Positions 1 through 8,503 of a stretch of 14,701 bases of DNA are shown here, piece by piece. Location: assembly GCA_025938035.1 (NCBI GenBank), contig JAICQE010000115.1, positions 1 through 14,701 of the forward strand, read 5' to 3'. Position 1 is the first letter of the stretch, and each line of letters opens with the position of its first letter. Source of the stretch: Vicinamibacteria bacterium (GTDB lineage: Bacteria; Acidobacteriota; Vicinamibacteria; Vicinamibacterales; UBA2999). Made by a program: the position numbers and the translations under genes. The notes beneath the pieces were generated by a model. The model saw only the letters and a program-made list of their open reading frames with translations, did no database searches and had not been told where the DNA came from.

Positions 1-1199
<1,199 letters not shown>

Positions 1200-1207
1200 T
1201 CAGGATC

Positions 1208-1290
1208 GCCGCGCTCCCTCCGCCGGTCTGAACCGGGTCAGGTTCCAAGGGTCTGTCTCAATCCCGGTACTCCGGGATACCCCTGGCGGC
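1208..1290 (-). promoter_or_regulatory. TPP riboswitch (THI element) of thiC
   Basis: On the minus strand the segment holds the conserved TPP aptamer pieces in order: AGGGGTATCCCGG, then GGGATTGAGACAGACCC (the TGAGA core; the usual base before it is C, here T), then GAACCTGACCCGG and ACCGGCGGAGGGA. The ends pair as P1: GCCGC at 1286-1290 with GCGGC at 1208-1212. It lies between a TATAAT box and the thiC start, with 47 nt between aptamer and ATG. By family knowledge it should lower thiC expression when thiamine pyrophosphate is plentiful. No U-tract terminator is evident before the ATG, so control of translation is more likely than attenuation (inference). Confidence 0.93.
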
Positions 1291-1297
1291 CTTTGCG

Positions 1298-1303
1298 ATT
1301 ATA
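1298..1303 (-). promoter_or_regulatory. Probable -10 box of the thiC promoter
   Basis: The minus strand reads TATAAT here. The expected transcription start, about 1291, falls one base before the P1 helix of the TPP riboswitch, so the leader would begin with the aptamer. No good -35 box is seen at 17 nt (AGGAGT); TGGTCA lies at 22 nt. Confidence 0.6.
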
Positions 1304-1331
1304 CGTCGCTGTCCGCGACCACTCCTGACCA

Positions 1332-1337
1332 TACAAT
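1332..1337 (+). promoter_or_regulatory. Possible -10 box giving a leaderless mRNA
   Basis: TACAAT ends six bases before the A of the ATG at 1344, so a start site seven bases after the box would be the start codon itself. There is no Shine-Dalgarno-like sequence before this ATG. The -35 region (CTGTCC at 17 nt spacing) is poor. The box and spacing are seen; the leaderless reading is inference. Confidence 0.35.
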
Positions 1338-1343
1338 TCCAGT

Positions 1344-2156
1344 ATGGTTATCGCATTGCTGCTCAGCTTGCTGCTGGCGCAGGCCACGACGCCTCAGAAA
1401 CCGCAGCCCACGACGCCTCCGAAACCACAGCCCACGACGCCCGCGAAGGCTGCGCCTGCGCAGCCACGAACAACCCCGCGGCAGCCCGCGGGAACTCTCG
1501 CCGGGATGGCGATTACCGTGAGCGACGGCAGGGGCAATCCGTTCTCCGATGTCACCGTCGAAATGACCGGTACCGTCGAACGCAACGGGAAGACGGATGC
1601 CGCCGGACAACTCAGCTTGCCTGGGCTGCGAGCCGGAACGTATCGACTTCGCTTCTCCGGTGACGCGGTGACCGCATTCGAACGGGAGGTCACGCTGAAA
1701 GGCGGTGAGATCGCCAAGCTGGCGATCACGCTGTCGCCCGCAGCGCCGGTCAAGGTTGCGCCGGCGCCGCCGCCCCCGGCGCCGGTGGCGCCGCCAGCAC
1801 CCGCCGCCGGACCAGTGGGCCAACCGCAGCTCGGATCGTTGTCCAAGGTTGCAGATCAGTATCGGAACACGAAGGAGCGCCGCGAGGTGATCCTGTCCTG
1901 CAGCGGCAACACGCGGAACATGCTGCTCGCACTCACCGACGAACAGCCGCAGCGGATCTACGACACCGCCGAATCGACGTTCTACGTCCTCTCCGGCCAG
2001 GGGGCGGCAATCGTCGGCAAGATCCAGAGCGTCATCTCGACCGGTTCCTTCATCGCCGTCCCGCGCGGCACTCCATTCGTCCTCGCGCGCCAGGGCAATC
2101 GCCCGCTCATCATGCTGTGGACGTTGAGCGGCGAGCCGTGCGAGGCGTCGAAATAA
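1344..2156 (+). CDS. Secreted protein with carboxypeptidase-regulatory-like and cupin-like domains
   Basis: Exported protein of 270 residues, function unknown. Residues 1-13 are a hydrophobic secretion signal (MVIALLLSLLLAQ). A Thr/Pro/Lys-rich linker follows (about 14-48) with an in-frame repeat. Residues about 54-133 look like a carboxypeptidase-regulatory-like (CarboxypepD_reg) beta-sandwich: ITVSDGRGNPFSDVTVEMTG, TDAAGQLSLPGLRAGTYRLR, VTLKGGEIAKLAITL. A second Pro/Ala-rich linker (about 134-160) leads to a C-terminal cupin-like fold with YVLSGQGAAIVG and GSFIAVPRGTPFVLARQ. The usual metal-binding His cluster of cupins is absent, so it is probably not a metal enzyme. The stop codon lies 3 nt before trxC, so the two are likely co-transcribed. 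Start chosen because the signal peptide begins there; no ribosome binding site is visible. Acidobacteria carry many such regulatory-like domains on exported proteins. Confidence 0.8.
   Translation: MVIALLLSLLLAQATTPQKPQPTTPPKPQPTTPAKAAPAQPRTTPRQPAGTLAGMAITVSDGRGNPFSDVTVEMTGTVERNGKTDAAGQLSLPGLRAGTYRLRFSGDAVTAFEREVTLKGGEIAKLAITLSPAAPVKVAPAPPPPAPVAPPAPAAGPVGQPQLGSLSKVADQYRNTKERREVILSCSGNTRNMLLALTDEQPQRIYDTAESTFYVLSGQGAAIVGKIQSVISTGSFIAVPRGTPFVLARQGNRPLIMLWTLSGEPCEASK
1384..1450 (+). repeat. 24-bp tandem repeat coding for a TTPxKPQP linker
   Basis: The unit CCACGACGCCT..GAAACC.CAGC recurs with a period of exactly 24 bp at 1384, 1408 and 1432 (about 2.7 copies, the last diverging after the first third). 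It encodes TTPQKPQP, TTPPKPQP and TTPAKAAP, a Pro/Thr-rich spacer between signal peptide and first domain. A period divisible by three means copy-number change would keep the frame. Confidence 0.75.
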
Positions 2157-2159
2157 GGA

Positions 2160-2639
2160 ATGGGAGCGACGGCCGATCGGCAGGGCGTGATCGTCAGCTG
2201 CCCGTCGTGCGGCCGGTCGAACCGCCTGCGCTACGACACGCTTGGCAAGACGGTGCGCTGCGGCAATTGCCGCGCGAACCTGCCGCCACTGTCGGCGCCG
2301 ATTGAAATAGCCGATTCCGCCACCTTCGATGCGGCGGCCGCGGGCAGTTCGCTGCCGCTGCTGGTCGATTTCTGGGCGCCGTGGTGCGGCCCATGTCGCA
2401 TGGTCGCGCCGGAACTGGAACGCGTGGCGCGAACCAGTGCCGGCCGCTATCTGGTCGTCAAGGTCAACACGGACGTCGTCACGGACGTGGCGGCGCGATT
2501 CACCATCCGCTCCATCCCCACACTGGCGCTCGTGTTCAACGGCCGCGAGATCGATCGGGTGACCGGCGTGCGGCCGGCGTCAGAGATCGAAGCGTTCGCC
2601 GCACGCGCGCTCGCCGCCGCCACACCGCGCGCTTCCTAA
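2160..2639 (+). CDS. trxC: Thioredoxin 2 type protein with N-terminal zinc finger
   Basis: Cytosolic thiol-disulfide oxidoreductase of 159 residues. The N-terminal zinc-ribbon has two CxxC pairs (C14/C17 in SCPSCG and C34/C37 in RCGNC), as in TrxC. The thioredoxin fold follows: LPLLVDFWAPWCGPCRMVAP with active site WCGPC at 75-79, VVKVNTD, and the cis-proline loop IRSIPTLALVFNG (P120). Length and domain order match the TrxC family, which reduces disulfides and is often linked to oxidative stress. The ATG lies 3 nt after the stop of the upstream exported protein; AAGGA overlaps that stop and is too close to be a normal ribosome binding site, so translation may depend on coupling. A GTG at 2187 is an alternative start that keeps both zinc pairs. 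No signal peptide. Confidence 0.93.
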   Translation: MGATADRQGVIVSCPSCGRSNRLRYDTLGKTVRCGNCRANLPPLSAPIEIADSATFDAAAAGSSLPLLVDFWAPWCGPCRMVAPELERVARTSAGRYLVVKVNTDVVTDVAARFTIRSIPTLALVFNGREIDRVTGVRPASEIEAFAARALAAATPRAS

Positions 2640-2645
2640 GTCCCT

Positions 2646-2659
2646 GGTCCTTGGGGACC
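2646..2659. terminator. Small hairpin between convergent stops
   Basis: GGTCC-TTGG-GGACC forms a 5-bp stem with a 4-nt loop in the 20-nt gap between the stop of trxC and the stop of the lipoprotein gene. An overlapping alternative pairs GTCCC (2640-2644) with GGGAC (2654-2658). There is no U-tract, so termination is uncertain. Confidence 0.35.
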
Positions 2660-3061
2660 TTACTGGAGCCGCACAACCAGCGTGGCGCGATAGTCGTCCG
2701 GCTCGATCGGCGTCGAGCTGAAGGGATACGGCTGCAGTTCCACGAGCGAAATCAGATAGCGCCCGTGTGCCACGGTCGCGCGTGACGCGTCGCCGGTGTG
2801 CAGCTCGTACGAGGCGGTGCCGTTTCCGGCCACTCGAATCCGTACGATGGCGTCGCCTCCCTGGATACAGAGCGCGTCAGCAGGACAGCGTGAGTCACCG
2901 CTCACCCCGAGGAACTCGATCACCAGGCCGGCGCCGGAAATGCTCGTGGCTTCGCCAACGCCGATGGTGAAGGGCCTGTCGATCGGATTTATTGGACCGG
3001 CCACGGACGCACCGCAGCCGGTCGCGATCACGAGGCAAAACAGAAAGAGAAGCGTCCGCAC
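2660..3061 (-). CDS. Small putative lipoprotein, unknown function
   Basis: Protein of 133 residues. The N-terminus MRTLLFLFCLVIATGCGAS has a short hydrophobic stretch and the lipobox IATGC (C16), so lipid attachment and an envelope location are expected. The mature part is beta-rich with CPADALCIQGGDAIVRIRV; the CPxDxxCxxxGDA pattern recurs in small uncharacterised bacterial lipoproteins, and its two cysteines may pair. It starts with GTG, 33 nt after the stop of the giant metallopeptidase-barrel gene on the same strand, so it is probably the last gene of that transcript. No clear ribosome binding site. Possible roles are an accessory factor or inhibitor for the envelope peptidases, but nothing in the sequence proves this. 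Confidence 0.75.
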   Translation of the reverse strand: MRTLLFLFCLVIATGCGASVAGPINPIDRPFTIGVGEATSISGAGLVIEFLGVSGDSRCPADALCIQGGDAIVRIRVAGNGTASYELHTGDASRATVAHGRYLISLVELQPYPFSSTPIEPDDYRATLVVRLQ

Positions 3062-3094
3062 GTGGACGGATAAAGCAGAGGTCGTACCACCAGG

Positions 3095-6061
3095 CTACCA
3101 GCCGGGGCGCAGCAGGAAACCGACGCGCCATCCGTTCGGCGTCCGATCCATTGGACGTGCGGCCGTCACTTCGATGACGAATCCGCCGAGGTTCGCGCGG
3201 CCGCCGAAGCCGACGCTGCGGAACCTGGCCCGGTCCGACGCGCCCGCGGGGGTCTTCGTCCACAGAGCGCCCCCGTCCGCGAACGCAATCAGCTCGATCG
3301 GTACCTGCCGTCCGTAGTCCAGCTCCCCTGTCAGGAGGCCGACGAGCGGCGCGCGCAGCTCGAGATTCATCAGCGCCAACCTGCTGCCGGCAAGCTCGTC
3401 GAGCACTGCACACGCGGTTGCTGTCCGCCCGCACGCGTCGGCGGCAAACGTCCGCAGGTCGTAGCCGCGAACGAGCGTCTGCAGTCCGACCACCAGCGGC
3501 GTGAGGCGCGGGTCCGAGGCCCCCGAACCGTAGCGGCCGACATGTTCGACGCGTGCGGCAATCGTCAGCGGACGGATCGGCATCCAATAGCGGCGGGCGT
3601 CTACCCGGACGTCCGTGAACGGCACGCGGCCGAACGCCGGCTCGAGTTCAAGGCGAAGACGTTGACCGAGTACGGGACCCAGCGGGCCCGACACCGCGGT
3701 GTCGTAGACGAACGCGAGCTGCGCCTCCGCCTGGTAGAGCGCCGCGTGCGCCGGCGACTCCGCGAACGTCTGATTGACGATCTCTCCGGCCGGGTCCGTG
3801 ACGCGCGTCGCCGTCTGCCACGCGAATCCGGTCCTGCGCACGCCAACTCGTGCATCCAGGCGGCGCACGGCGTTGAAGTGGTAGCGCATGGCCAGGCCGC
3901 CCCATTGATGGTCGTAGCGCAGGCTGGTTGTTTCTCTCGTCGTCGCCTCTGCGCCGCGCTCGATTGCGCGGCGCGCACCGTAGAAACGGGCAGGCGCAAA
4001 GCCGGCGGTCACGCCCCAGTTCCACCGCCCACGGCGCGTGGTGTAGGCAAACTGCGCCGCGAAGTCGTCCAGATCCGTGCCGACGCGGAACAGCGTCTGC
4101 AGCTGCCGATCGCGCAGCAGATCTCCAAACGACGCTCCGAAGCTCGCGCGCACGAGCCCGCCAAAGGCGTTGCCCGTACCGCCGCCGATGAAGGGTTGCG
4201 CCACCGTTTCCAGACGCAGTCGATCGTCGTACGGACGCTGTGTGAACGTGTCGGCCTGCGGCAGCCCTGAGGCCGAATCCCGCAGGGCGTCCGCCACCGT
4301 CATCGGGTGCGGTGTCGCGGCGGTGACCGGCGAGACGCTGTCCGTGACAGGCGCGCATTCACCGCAGCCTTCGACGATCCGAATGCGGTACGCGCCGTTC
4401 GCGAAAGCCGTGAAGGCGACGGTTCCGCTGTCCGCCGCAACCGCCAGCGCGGGACTGGTCGCCGTGATGCCACTCACTCCCGCCTGTTCGTTCGTTACCC
4501 GCATCAGCTCACCGGTGGCCAGCGTCCGCCGGTACACGTTGCTCGTCCGCTCGTGGTCCGCGATGTAGTAGAGCGCGCTGCCATCCGGCGACCACTGCGG
4601 GTTGATCTCCTTGTCGGACAGGATCGGTGTGGCTGCCGACCGCTCGTGGAGTGGACGAACGAGTCCCGATTCCAGATTCAACAAACCGATTCGCAATGGG
4701 CCGAAGCGCAGCTCGTCGACCGACGAAGTAAAGCGATCGGTTGCGAACGCCACGGTCGCGCCGTCCGGCGACCAGGCCGGTTGCACATCCGCGTACGGGT
4801 CCGCGGTCAATTGCCGCAACGTGCGAGTTTCTACGGTGTAGATAAAGAGGTCAGAAAGCCCGCCCTTCAGTCCGGAGACGACGATCTGCGAACCATCCGG
4901 CGACCAGCTCGGGTTGAAGAGTTGACTGACGTCCGGCAGGCGTGTCTCGTCGCGGCTGCCGTCCGCAACGTCGATGAGGACGAGCACCGCTTCTCCATCC
5001 TGAACCGCGGCCATGGCGAACCGCGCTCCCGTCGGGTCCCAGGCGCCCGCCGAGTTGATGTATTGCAGGCTGTCGAAGTGCGGATCGGCCGCCGTGCTGA
5101 CGACCTTGCGTCCCTCCGCGTGGTTCGCCGTATCCGCAACGAACAAATCAATCGACAGGCGATCGCGCTCGGAGAGAAACATCACGCGGCTGCCATCCGG
5201 ACTGATCGCCGGGGCGAGCTGCATGCGGCTGCGGCGTTCGCCGCCGATATCGCGCCCGGCCTCCGCGTCGGGCACCGCCTCGTCAATCGAGCCGTGCCAC
5301 GCCGCCGTGATCTGCGCGGACGTTTCGCCGGTGACCTCCTCAATCCGTTTGATCGCGTCCTTCCCGCGCGTCCGCAGCACCTTGCCGAACACGCCGTCGC
5401 CGAACCGCTCCGCCAGGTGCGACCACAGCGCGTGACCGTACCGATAGGGGAAGTAGCGCGGATCGTTCAACTGTTTCAACGTGGGCAGACGATCGTGGCC
5501 GGCGGCATCGCGGACCCACATCGACGTGTGGGCGTTTGCCGGGCCGAGCGACAGATACTCCGCCATGCCCTCGATGAACCAGCCGGGAAAGGCAAACGCG
5601 TCCTGCTTGACGCTGCGGGCGATGTCGATCTGAAACGCGTGCGCGATCTCGTGGCCGAGCACGTGGTCCGTGTCACCCAGCCCGGGTGCGAACGGCATGG
5701 CGATCCGCGATTTGATGCGCTCGGTGAAGCCGCCCGTCCCTTCACCGATGAATCCGCCGGTCAGGTTCGTCTGCGCGAAGTGCGAATGACTGGCGTAGAG
5801 GATCAGCGGCTGACGCCGTGCGAATTTGTGCCCGAGAATTCGCGACAGCCGCGCATACCAACGCTCCGCCATGCGCGCGGCGTGGACCGTCGCGGCCTCT
5901 TCCTCGGCGTAGTAATGGATGTCGAAATGTTCGGTCTGCAGCAGCCGGAATTCGAGACGATCGTACCGAACCTTGTTCCGACCGAAGTACTGCGCGTCGG
6001 CGTTCGTGGACGAAAGCATCGCCACGACCGCGAGAGTGATCACCGCGGACGTCCGGACCAT
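3095..6061 (-). CDS. HExxH metallopeptidase / TolB-like propeller / Omp85-like barrel fusion
   Basis: Envelope protein of 988 residues. A Sec signal peptide (1-24, cut near ADAQ) precedes a gluzincin-type zinc peptidase domain (about 30-270): HEIAH at 137-141 gives two zinc His and the catalytic Glu, and E164 in WFIEGMAEY is the likely third ligand. Residues about 280-600 hold TolB/PD40-type propeller repeats (SPDGSRVMFLSERD, SWSPDGSQIVVSG, AWSPDGATVAFATDR, QWSPDGSALYYIAD). From about 640 the chain alternates like an outer-membrane barrel; VRGY at 864-867 matches the Omp85 L6 VRG(F/Y) motif and the protein ends in aromatic Trp (FLLRPGW), a usual barrel-insertion signal. No POTRA domain is evident. 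AGGGGTG lies four bases before the ATG. It sits 38 nt after the C39-barrel gene. The substrate is unknown. Confidence 0.88.
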   Translation of the reverse strand: MVRTSAVITLAVVAMLSSTNADAQYFGRNKVRYDRLEFRLLQTEHFDIHYYAEEEAATVHAARMAERWYARLSRILGHKFARRQPLILYASHSHFAQTNLTGGFIGEGTGGFTERIKSRIAMPFAPGLGDTDHVLGHEIAHAFQIDIARSVKQDAFAFPGWFIEGMAEYLSLGPANAHTSMWVRDAAGHDRLPTLKQLNDPRYFPYRYGHALWSHLAERFGDGVFGKVLRTRGKDAIKRIEEVTGETSAQITAAWHGSIDEAVPDAEAGRDIGGERRSRMQLAPAISPDGSRVMFLSERDRLSIDLFVADTANHAEGRKVVSTAADPHFDSLQYINSAGAWDPTGARFAMAAVQDGEAVLVLIDVADGSRDETRLPDVSQLFNPSWSPDGSQIVVSGLKGGLSDLFIYTVETRTLRQLTADPYADVQPAWSPDGATVAFATDRFTSSVDELRFGPLRIGLLNLESGLVRPLHERSAATPILSDKEINPQWSPDGSALYYIADHERTSNVYRRTLATGELMRVTNEQAGVSGITATSPALAVAADSGTVAFTAFANGAYRIRIVEGCGECAPVTDSVSPVTAATPHPMTVADALRDSASGLPQADTFTQRPYDDRLRLETVAQPFIGGGTGNAFGGLVRASFGASFGDLLRDRQLQTLFRVGTDLDDFAAQFAYTTRRGRWNWGVTAGFAPARFYGARRAIERGAEATTRETTSLRYDHQWGGLAMRYHFNAVRRLDARVGVRRTGFAWQTATRVTDPAGEIVNQTFAESPAHAALYQAEAQLAFVYDTAVSGPLGPVLGQRLRLELEPAFGRVPFTDVRVDARRYWMPIRPLTIAARVEHVGRYGSGASDPRLTPLVVGLQTLVRGYDLRTFAADACGRTATACAVLDELAGSRLALMNLELRAPLVGLLTGELDYGRQVPIELIAFADGGALWTKTPAGASDRARFRSVGFGGRANLGGFVIEVTAARPMDRTPNGWRVGFLLRPGW

Positions 6062-6099
6062 GGCACCCCTGCAACTCGGACTGGAGGGGCGTTACTCTA

Positions 6100-8070
6100 T
6101 CAGCGTTGCGGGTCGTACACAAACGACCAGCGTGTTCCGCCGTGACGCAGCCCGGTGGCGACATCGGCACGGAAGGTTCCAGGCGCGCCCGGCAGCGCCA
6201 GACGAACGCCGACTCCCGCATCGACATCACCGCGCGCGTCATCATCGGCGCGGTCTCCAACCCGCGCCGCATCAACGAACACGGCGGCACCAGTGCGAAC
6301 GATTCCGGCCGACCACCATTGCTGCGCTTCGACGGATGCGTGCCAGAACCGCCGCCCCATCTGCTCGATGCGAAGGCGGCCGTCATCCACCAGCGGGTGC
6401 GCGCGAAGCAGCGTCTCGCGCGTCTGCCCGGTGTCTCCGCCGAACCAGAGGAGCGGCGGCAGATTCGCGCTGCCGGCGGCGGCGCCGCCGCGGGCGAGAT
6501 AGACGCGGCCGGTACGCGCCGCAGACGAGGCAGCGGCAATATTCACGCTGACGCGTGAAAACGACGCTGCACCAGCCCACATCTCGCCATCAGCACGGAC
6601 GTTGACGCGGCTTCCGCGTGTCAGCATCTGCACCTGCGCGCCGGATCGACCGAGAGTGCCGAGGCGATCCCAATCCTCCACGCCGGCTCCGGCCGTGATC
6701 TTCACGACCGCATTGGTCCAGGTGGACCACTCGACGAATCCGCCCGCGCGCTCCTCGTCGGGCGGTCCGGCGTCGCCGAACCGCTCGTGTTCGCCGAACC
6801 CGCCGACGCTCCAGACACCTCCCCATGGCGCTGGCGCGTCAACGGCGACGCCGAGGCGCGGCCGGCCGGGCCAGAACCGCCATTCGGCCTTCAGGCGTTC
6901 GCCTCCGCCCGTGAGCGACCCGGTCCCGGCAGCGAGCTCGCGCCGCGAGGCGACCACTGCGCCGAGAGCAACGTAACTCCAGACATCCGCGGGAAACACC
7001 GGTCGCTCGTTCACCGTCGCGCGGAGTTCCGCCAGGCCGCCTGCCGCCGGCCGCAGCTCGAGACTGGTCGAAACCGCCGCGGGAAGCTCACCTAACCGTC
7101 GCTCGCTTCGCAGCAACAGGTTCGGCGTCACCACCGAGCCCGCCTTCACATCGACAAGCCGTTCAACCACCCGCTGGCGCGTACGGTCCAGTCCCGCCAC
7201 GCTCAGCAAATCAAGCCTGGGCTCGGAAACGCGGTTCCATGCCGCGAGCGCTCCGTCGCGGTTGTTCTGAACGAACCGGCTCGTTCCCAACAACCGCCAG
7301 CCGTATGCGTCGCCGGGGTCTGTGGCAGTGGCTGCGCTGCTGAGCGCCTCGACGTCGGCCCACCGGCGCTGGAGCACCCTGACGCCGGCCAGCTCGCGCA
7401 TCGCCGCCGCGCCGCTGCAGGAAAGCGCGGTCGTGAGGTGCTGTTCCGCCGCGGCGAGATCGCCCGCCTGCGCCCGCGCGACACCGGCAGCAATCAGCGC
7501 ATCGCATGGTTCAGCCGACGGCAACGCGCTGACGGGCGCAGCGGTCTCGCGCTCGCGCTCACCCGGGACGACGACGGCCATCCATCGCTTCGCCGGCTGC
7601 CAGCGCCGCTCGAATTCCTCGCGGCCGACGACACGCAAGGGTGCCCGTGCGGGATCGTGAAAAACCACGGCGTCCGGTGTTCTGGCGACGATGACGATGT
7701 AGTGAAATCGCCCGGGCCGATCCTCGATCAACGTGAGCACCGGCCGGCCGCGGCGCAATTCGGCGTCGATCGCCTCGCCGCTGCCGGCCAGTGCGGCCGC
7801 CATCCACCCGCGCGACCGCAGCTCGCTCACGAGTGCGTCGGTGCGGATGCCCGCGGCGCTGCGATCGACGAGATGGCTGAAGGACTCGGCGCTCAGCCCG
7901 CGCTCGCCCCAGTAGCGCAGCACCATCGCCGCGGCGGCGCCGCCGCAGAGCGCCTCGGATTGTGAAATGAAGGGAACGTCGAGGATGGTAAGGGGCGCTG
8001 GCTGCGCATCCACGTGCCCAGCCAGCGCCGCAACGAGAAAGAGCGCGCGCGCCCTGTCAGTCCACTGCAA
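6100..8070 (-). CDS. PA2778-like C39 cysteine peptidase with TPR, POTRA-like and barrel regions
   Basis: Exported protein of 656 residues. A signal peptide (1-23, ...AGHVDAQ) is followed by a C39-type papain-like peptidase (about 26-170): Q37 and C42 in FISQSEALCGGAAAAMVL, H123 in RFHYIVIV and D139 in FHDPAR form the expected oxyanion Gln and Cys-His-Asp triad. GREEFERRWQPAKRWMAVVVP matches the PA2778 family. Residues about 188-282 look like TPR helices (AGDLAAAEQHLTTAL). Residues about 286-358 resemble a POTRA domain (SVAGLDRTRQRVVERL, then a central RRLGEL and a closing beta strand LAELRATVNERP). From about 362 the chain alternates like an outer-membrane barrel, though its L6 motif is not obvious. 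The start is TTG, 14 nt inside the end of the PA2779-like gene, implying coupling. Known PA2778 proteins end after the TPR part, so the extension is the oddity. Confidence 0.82.
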   Translation of the reverse strand: MQWTDRARALFLVAALAGHVDAQPAPLTILDVPFISQSEALCGGAAAAMVLRYWGERGLSAESFSHLVDRSAAGIRTDALVSELRSRGWMAAALAGSGEAIDAELRRGRPVLTLIEDRPGRFHYIVIVARTPDAVVFHDPARAPLRVVGREEFERRWQPAKRWMAVVVPGERERETAAPVSALPSAEPCDALIAAGVARAQAGDLAAAEQHLTTALSCSGAAAMRELAGVRVLQRRWADVEALSSAATATDPGDAYGWRLLGTSRFVQNNRDGALAAWNRVSEPRLDLLSVAGLDRTRQRVVERLVDVKAGSVVTPNLLLRSERRLGELPAAVSTSLELRPAAGGLAELRATVNERPVFPADVWSYVALGAVVASRRELAAGTGSLTGGGERLKAEWRFWPGRPRLGVAVDAPAPWGGVWSVGGFGEHERFGDAGPPDEERAGGFVEWSTWTNAVVKITAGAGVEDWDRLGTLGRSGAQVQMLTRGSRVNVRADGEMWAGAASFSRVSVNIAAASSAARTGRVYLARGGAAAGSANLPPLLWFGGDTGQTRETLLRAHPLVDDGRLRIEQMGRRFWHASVEAQQWWSAGIVRTGAAVFVDAARVGDRADDDARGDVDAGVGVRLALPGAPGTFRADVATGLRHGGTRWSFVYDPQR

Positions 8071-8449
8071 CGATGATCAGGATGAGCACCAGCAGCGCGA
8101 TGATGATCAGCGTCGTCGAGATGACGATGCGCGACTGGCCGCCGGCCAGCGCACCCTCCACCTGCTGCGCCTGTGCCGCCACTCGCGCCAGATCCTCGCC
8201 CTGCAGGGTCGACACCGCGCCCGTCGCCCGGCGCAGATCGATGCCGGCCCGTTCGGCGACAGCTTTAACTTCGGAGCGACCCAGCACACGCAGCACGGCC
8301 TCCCGATCGGCCGCGGTCGTGTCTACGTGCTGCCGCACGGCGGCGTCGAGCGCCGATTGCGGTGCGGCATGAGTGGTTTGCGCCTGCAGCCGGGGCGCGG
8401 CGGCAGTCACCATCAGCAGAATTGCAACAAGTGAAACGAACAGTCGCAT
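8057..8449 (-). CDS. PA2779-like small membrane protein
   Basis: Protein of 130 residues with a signal sequence (1-24, ends LQAQ), a predicted helical region (about 32-100) and one strongly hydrophobic segment near the C-terminus (about 108-128, IVISTTLIIIALLVLILIIV) leaving only two residues after it. The helical motif RVLGRSEVKAVAERAGIDLRRATGAVSTLQGEDLARVAAQ matches the PA2779 family pattern (residue runs quoted in pieces: VLGRSEVK, GIDLRRA, LQGEDLARV). In pseudomonads PA2779 is next to the PA2778 cysteine peptidase, and here it overlaps the peptidase gene by 14 nt, which supports the call. A clear ribosome binding site, GGAGGG, precedes the ATG. It probably tethers or partners the peptidase at the inner membrane; function of the family is not established. 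Confidence 0.75.
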   Translation of the reverse strand: MRLFVSLVAILLMVTAAAPRLQAQTTHAAPQSALDAAVRQHVDTTAADREAVLRVLGRSEVKAVAERAGIDLRRATGAVSTLQGEDLARVAAQAQQVEGALAGGQSRIVISTTLIIIALLVLILIIVAVD

Positions 8450-8469
8450 GCGTGCCCTCCTGAAATCGC

Positions 8470-8475
8470 ATTGTA
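8470..8475 (-). promoter_or_regulatory. Possible -10 box of the peptidase-barrel genes
   Basis: The minus strand reads TACAAT in the 54-nt gap between the kinase stop and the PA2779-like start. Transcription from about 8463 would give a 13-nt leader that still contains the GGAGGG ribosome binding site. The -35 region is weak (CGACTC at 17 nt). This would let the envelope genes be expressed apart from the kinase. Confidence 0.4.
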
Positions 8476-8503
8476 GCGGAGCCGCCGCCGTTGAGTCGCC
8501 AAT

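Noticed and set aside
3542..4270. 242-codon plus-strand open frame
   Set aside because: Shadow of the barrel part of the minus-strand gene; no signal, motif or ribosome binding site.
4307..6145. 612-codon plus-strand open frame
   Set aside because: Antisense shadow of the metallopeptidase-barrel gene; Arg-rich, no domain, caused by high third-position GC.
5742..6539. 265-codon minus-strand frame bridging two genes
   Set aside because: It runs in another frame across the ends of the two peptidase-barrel genes and has Pro/Arg/Ser-rich shadow composition.
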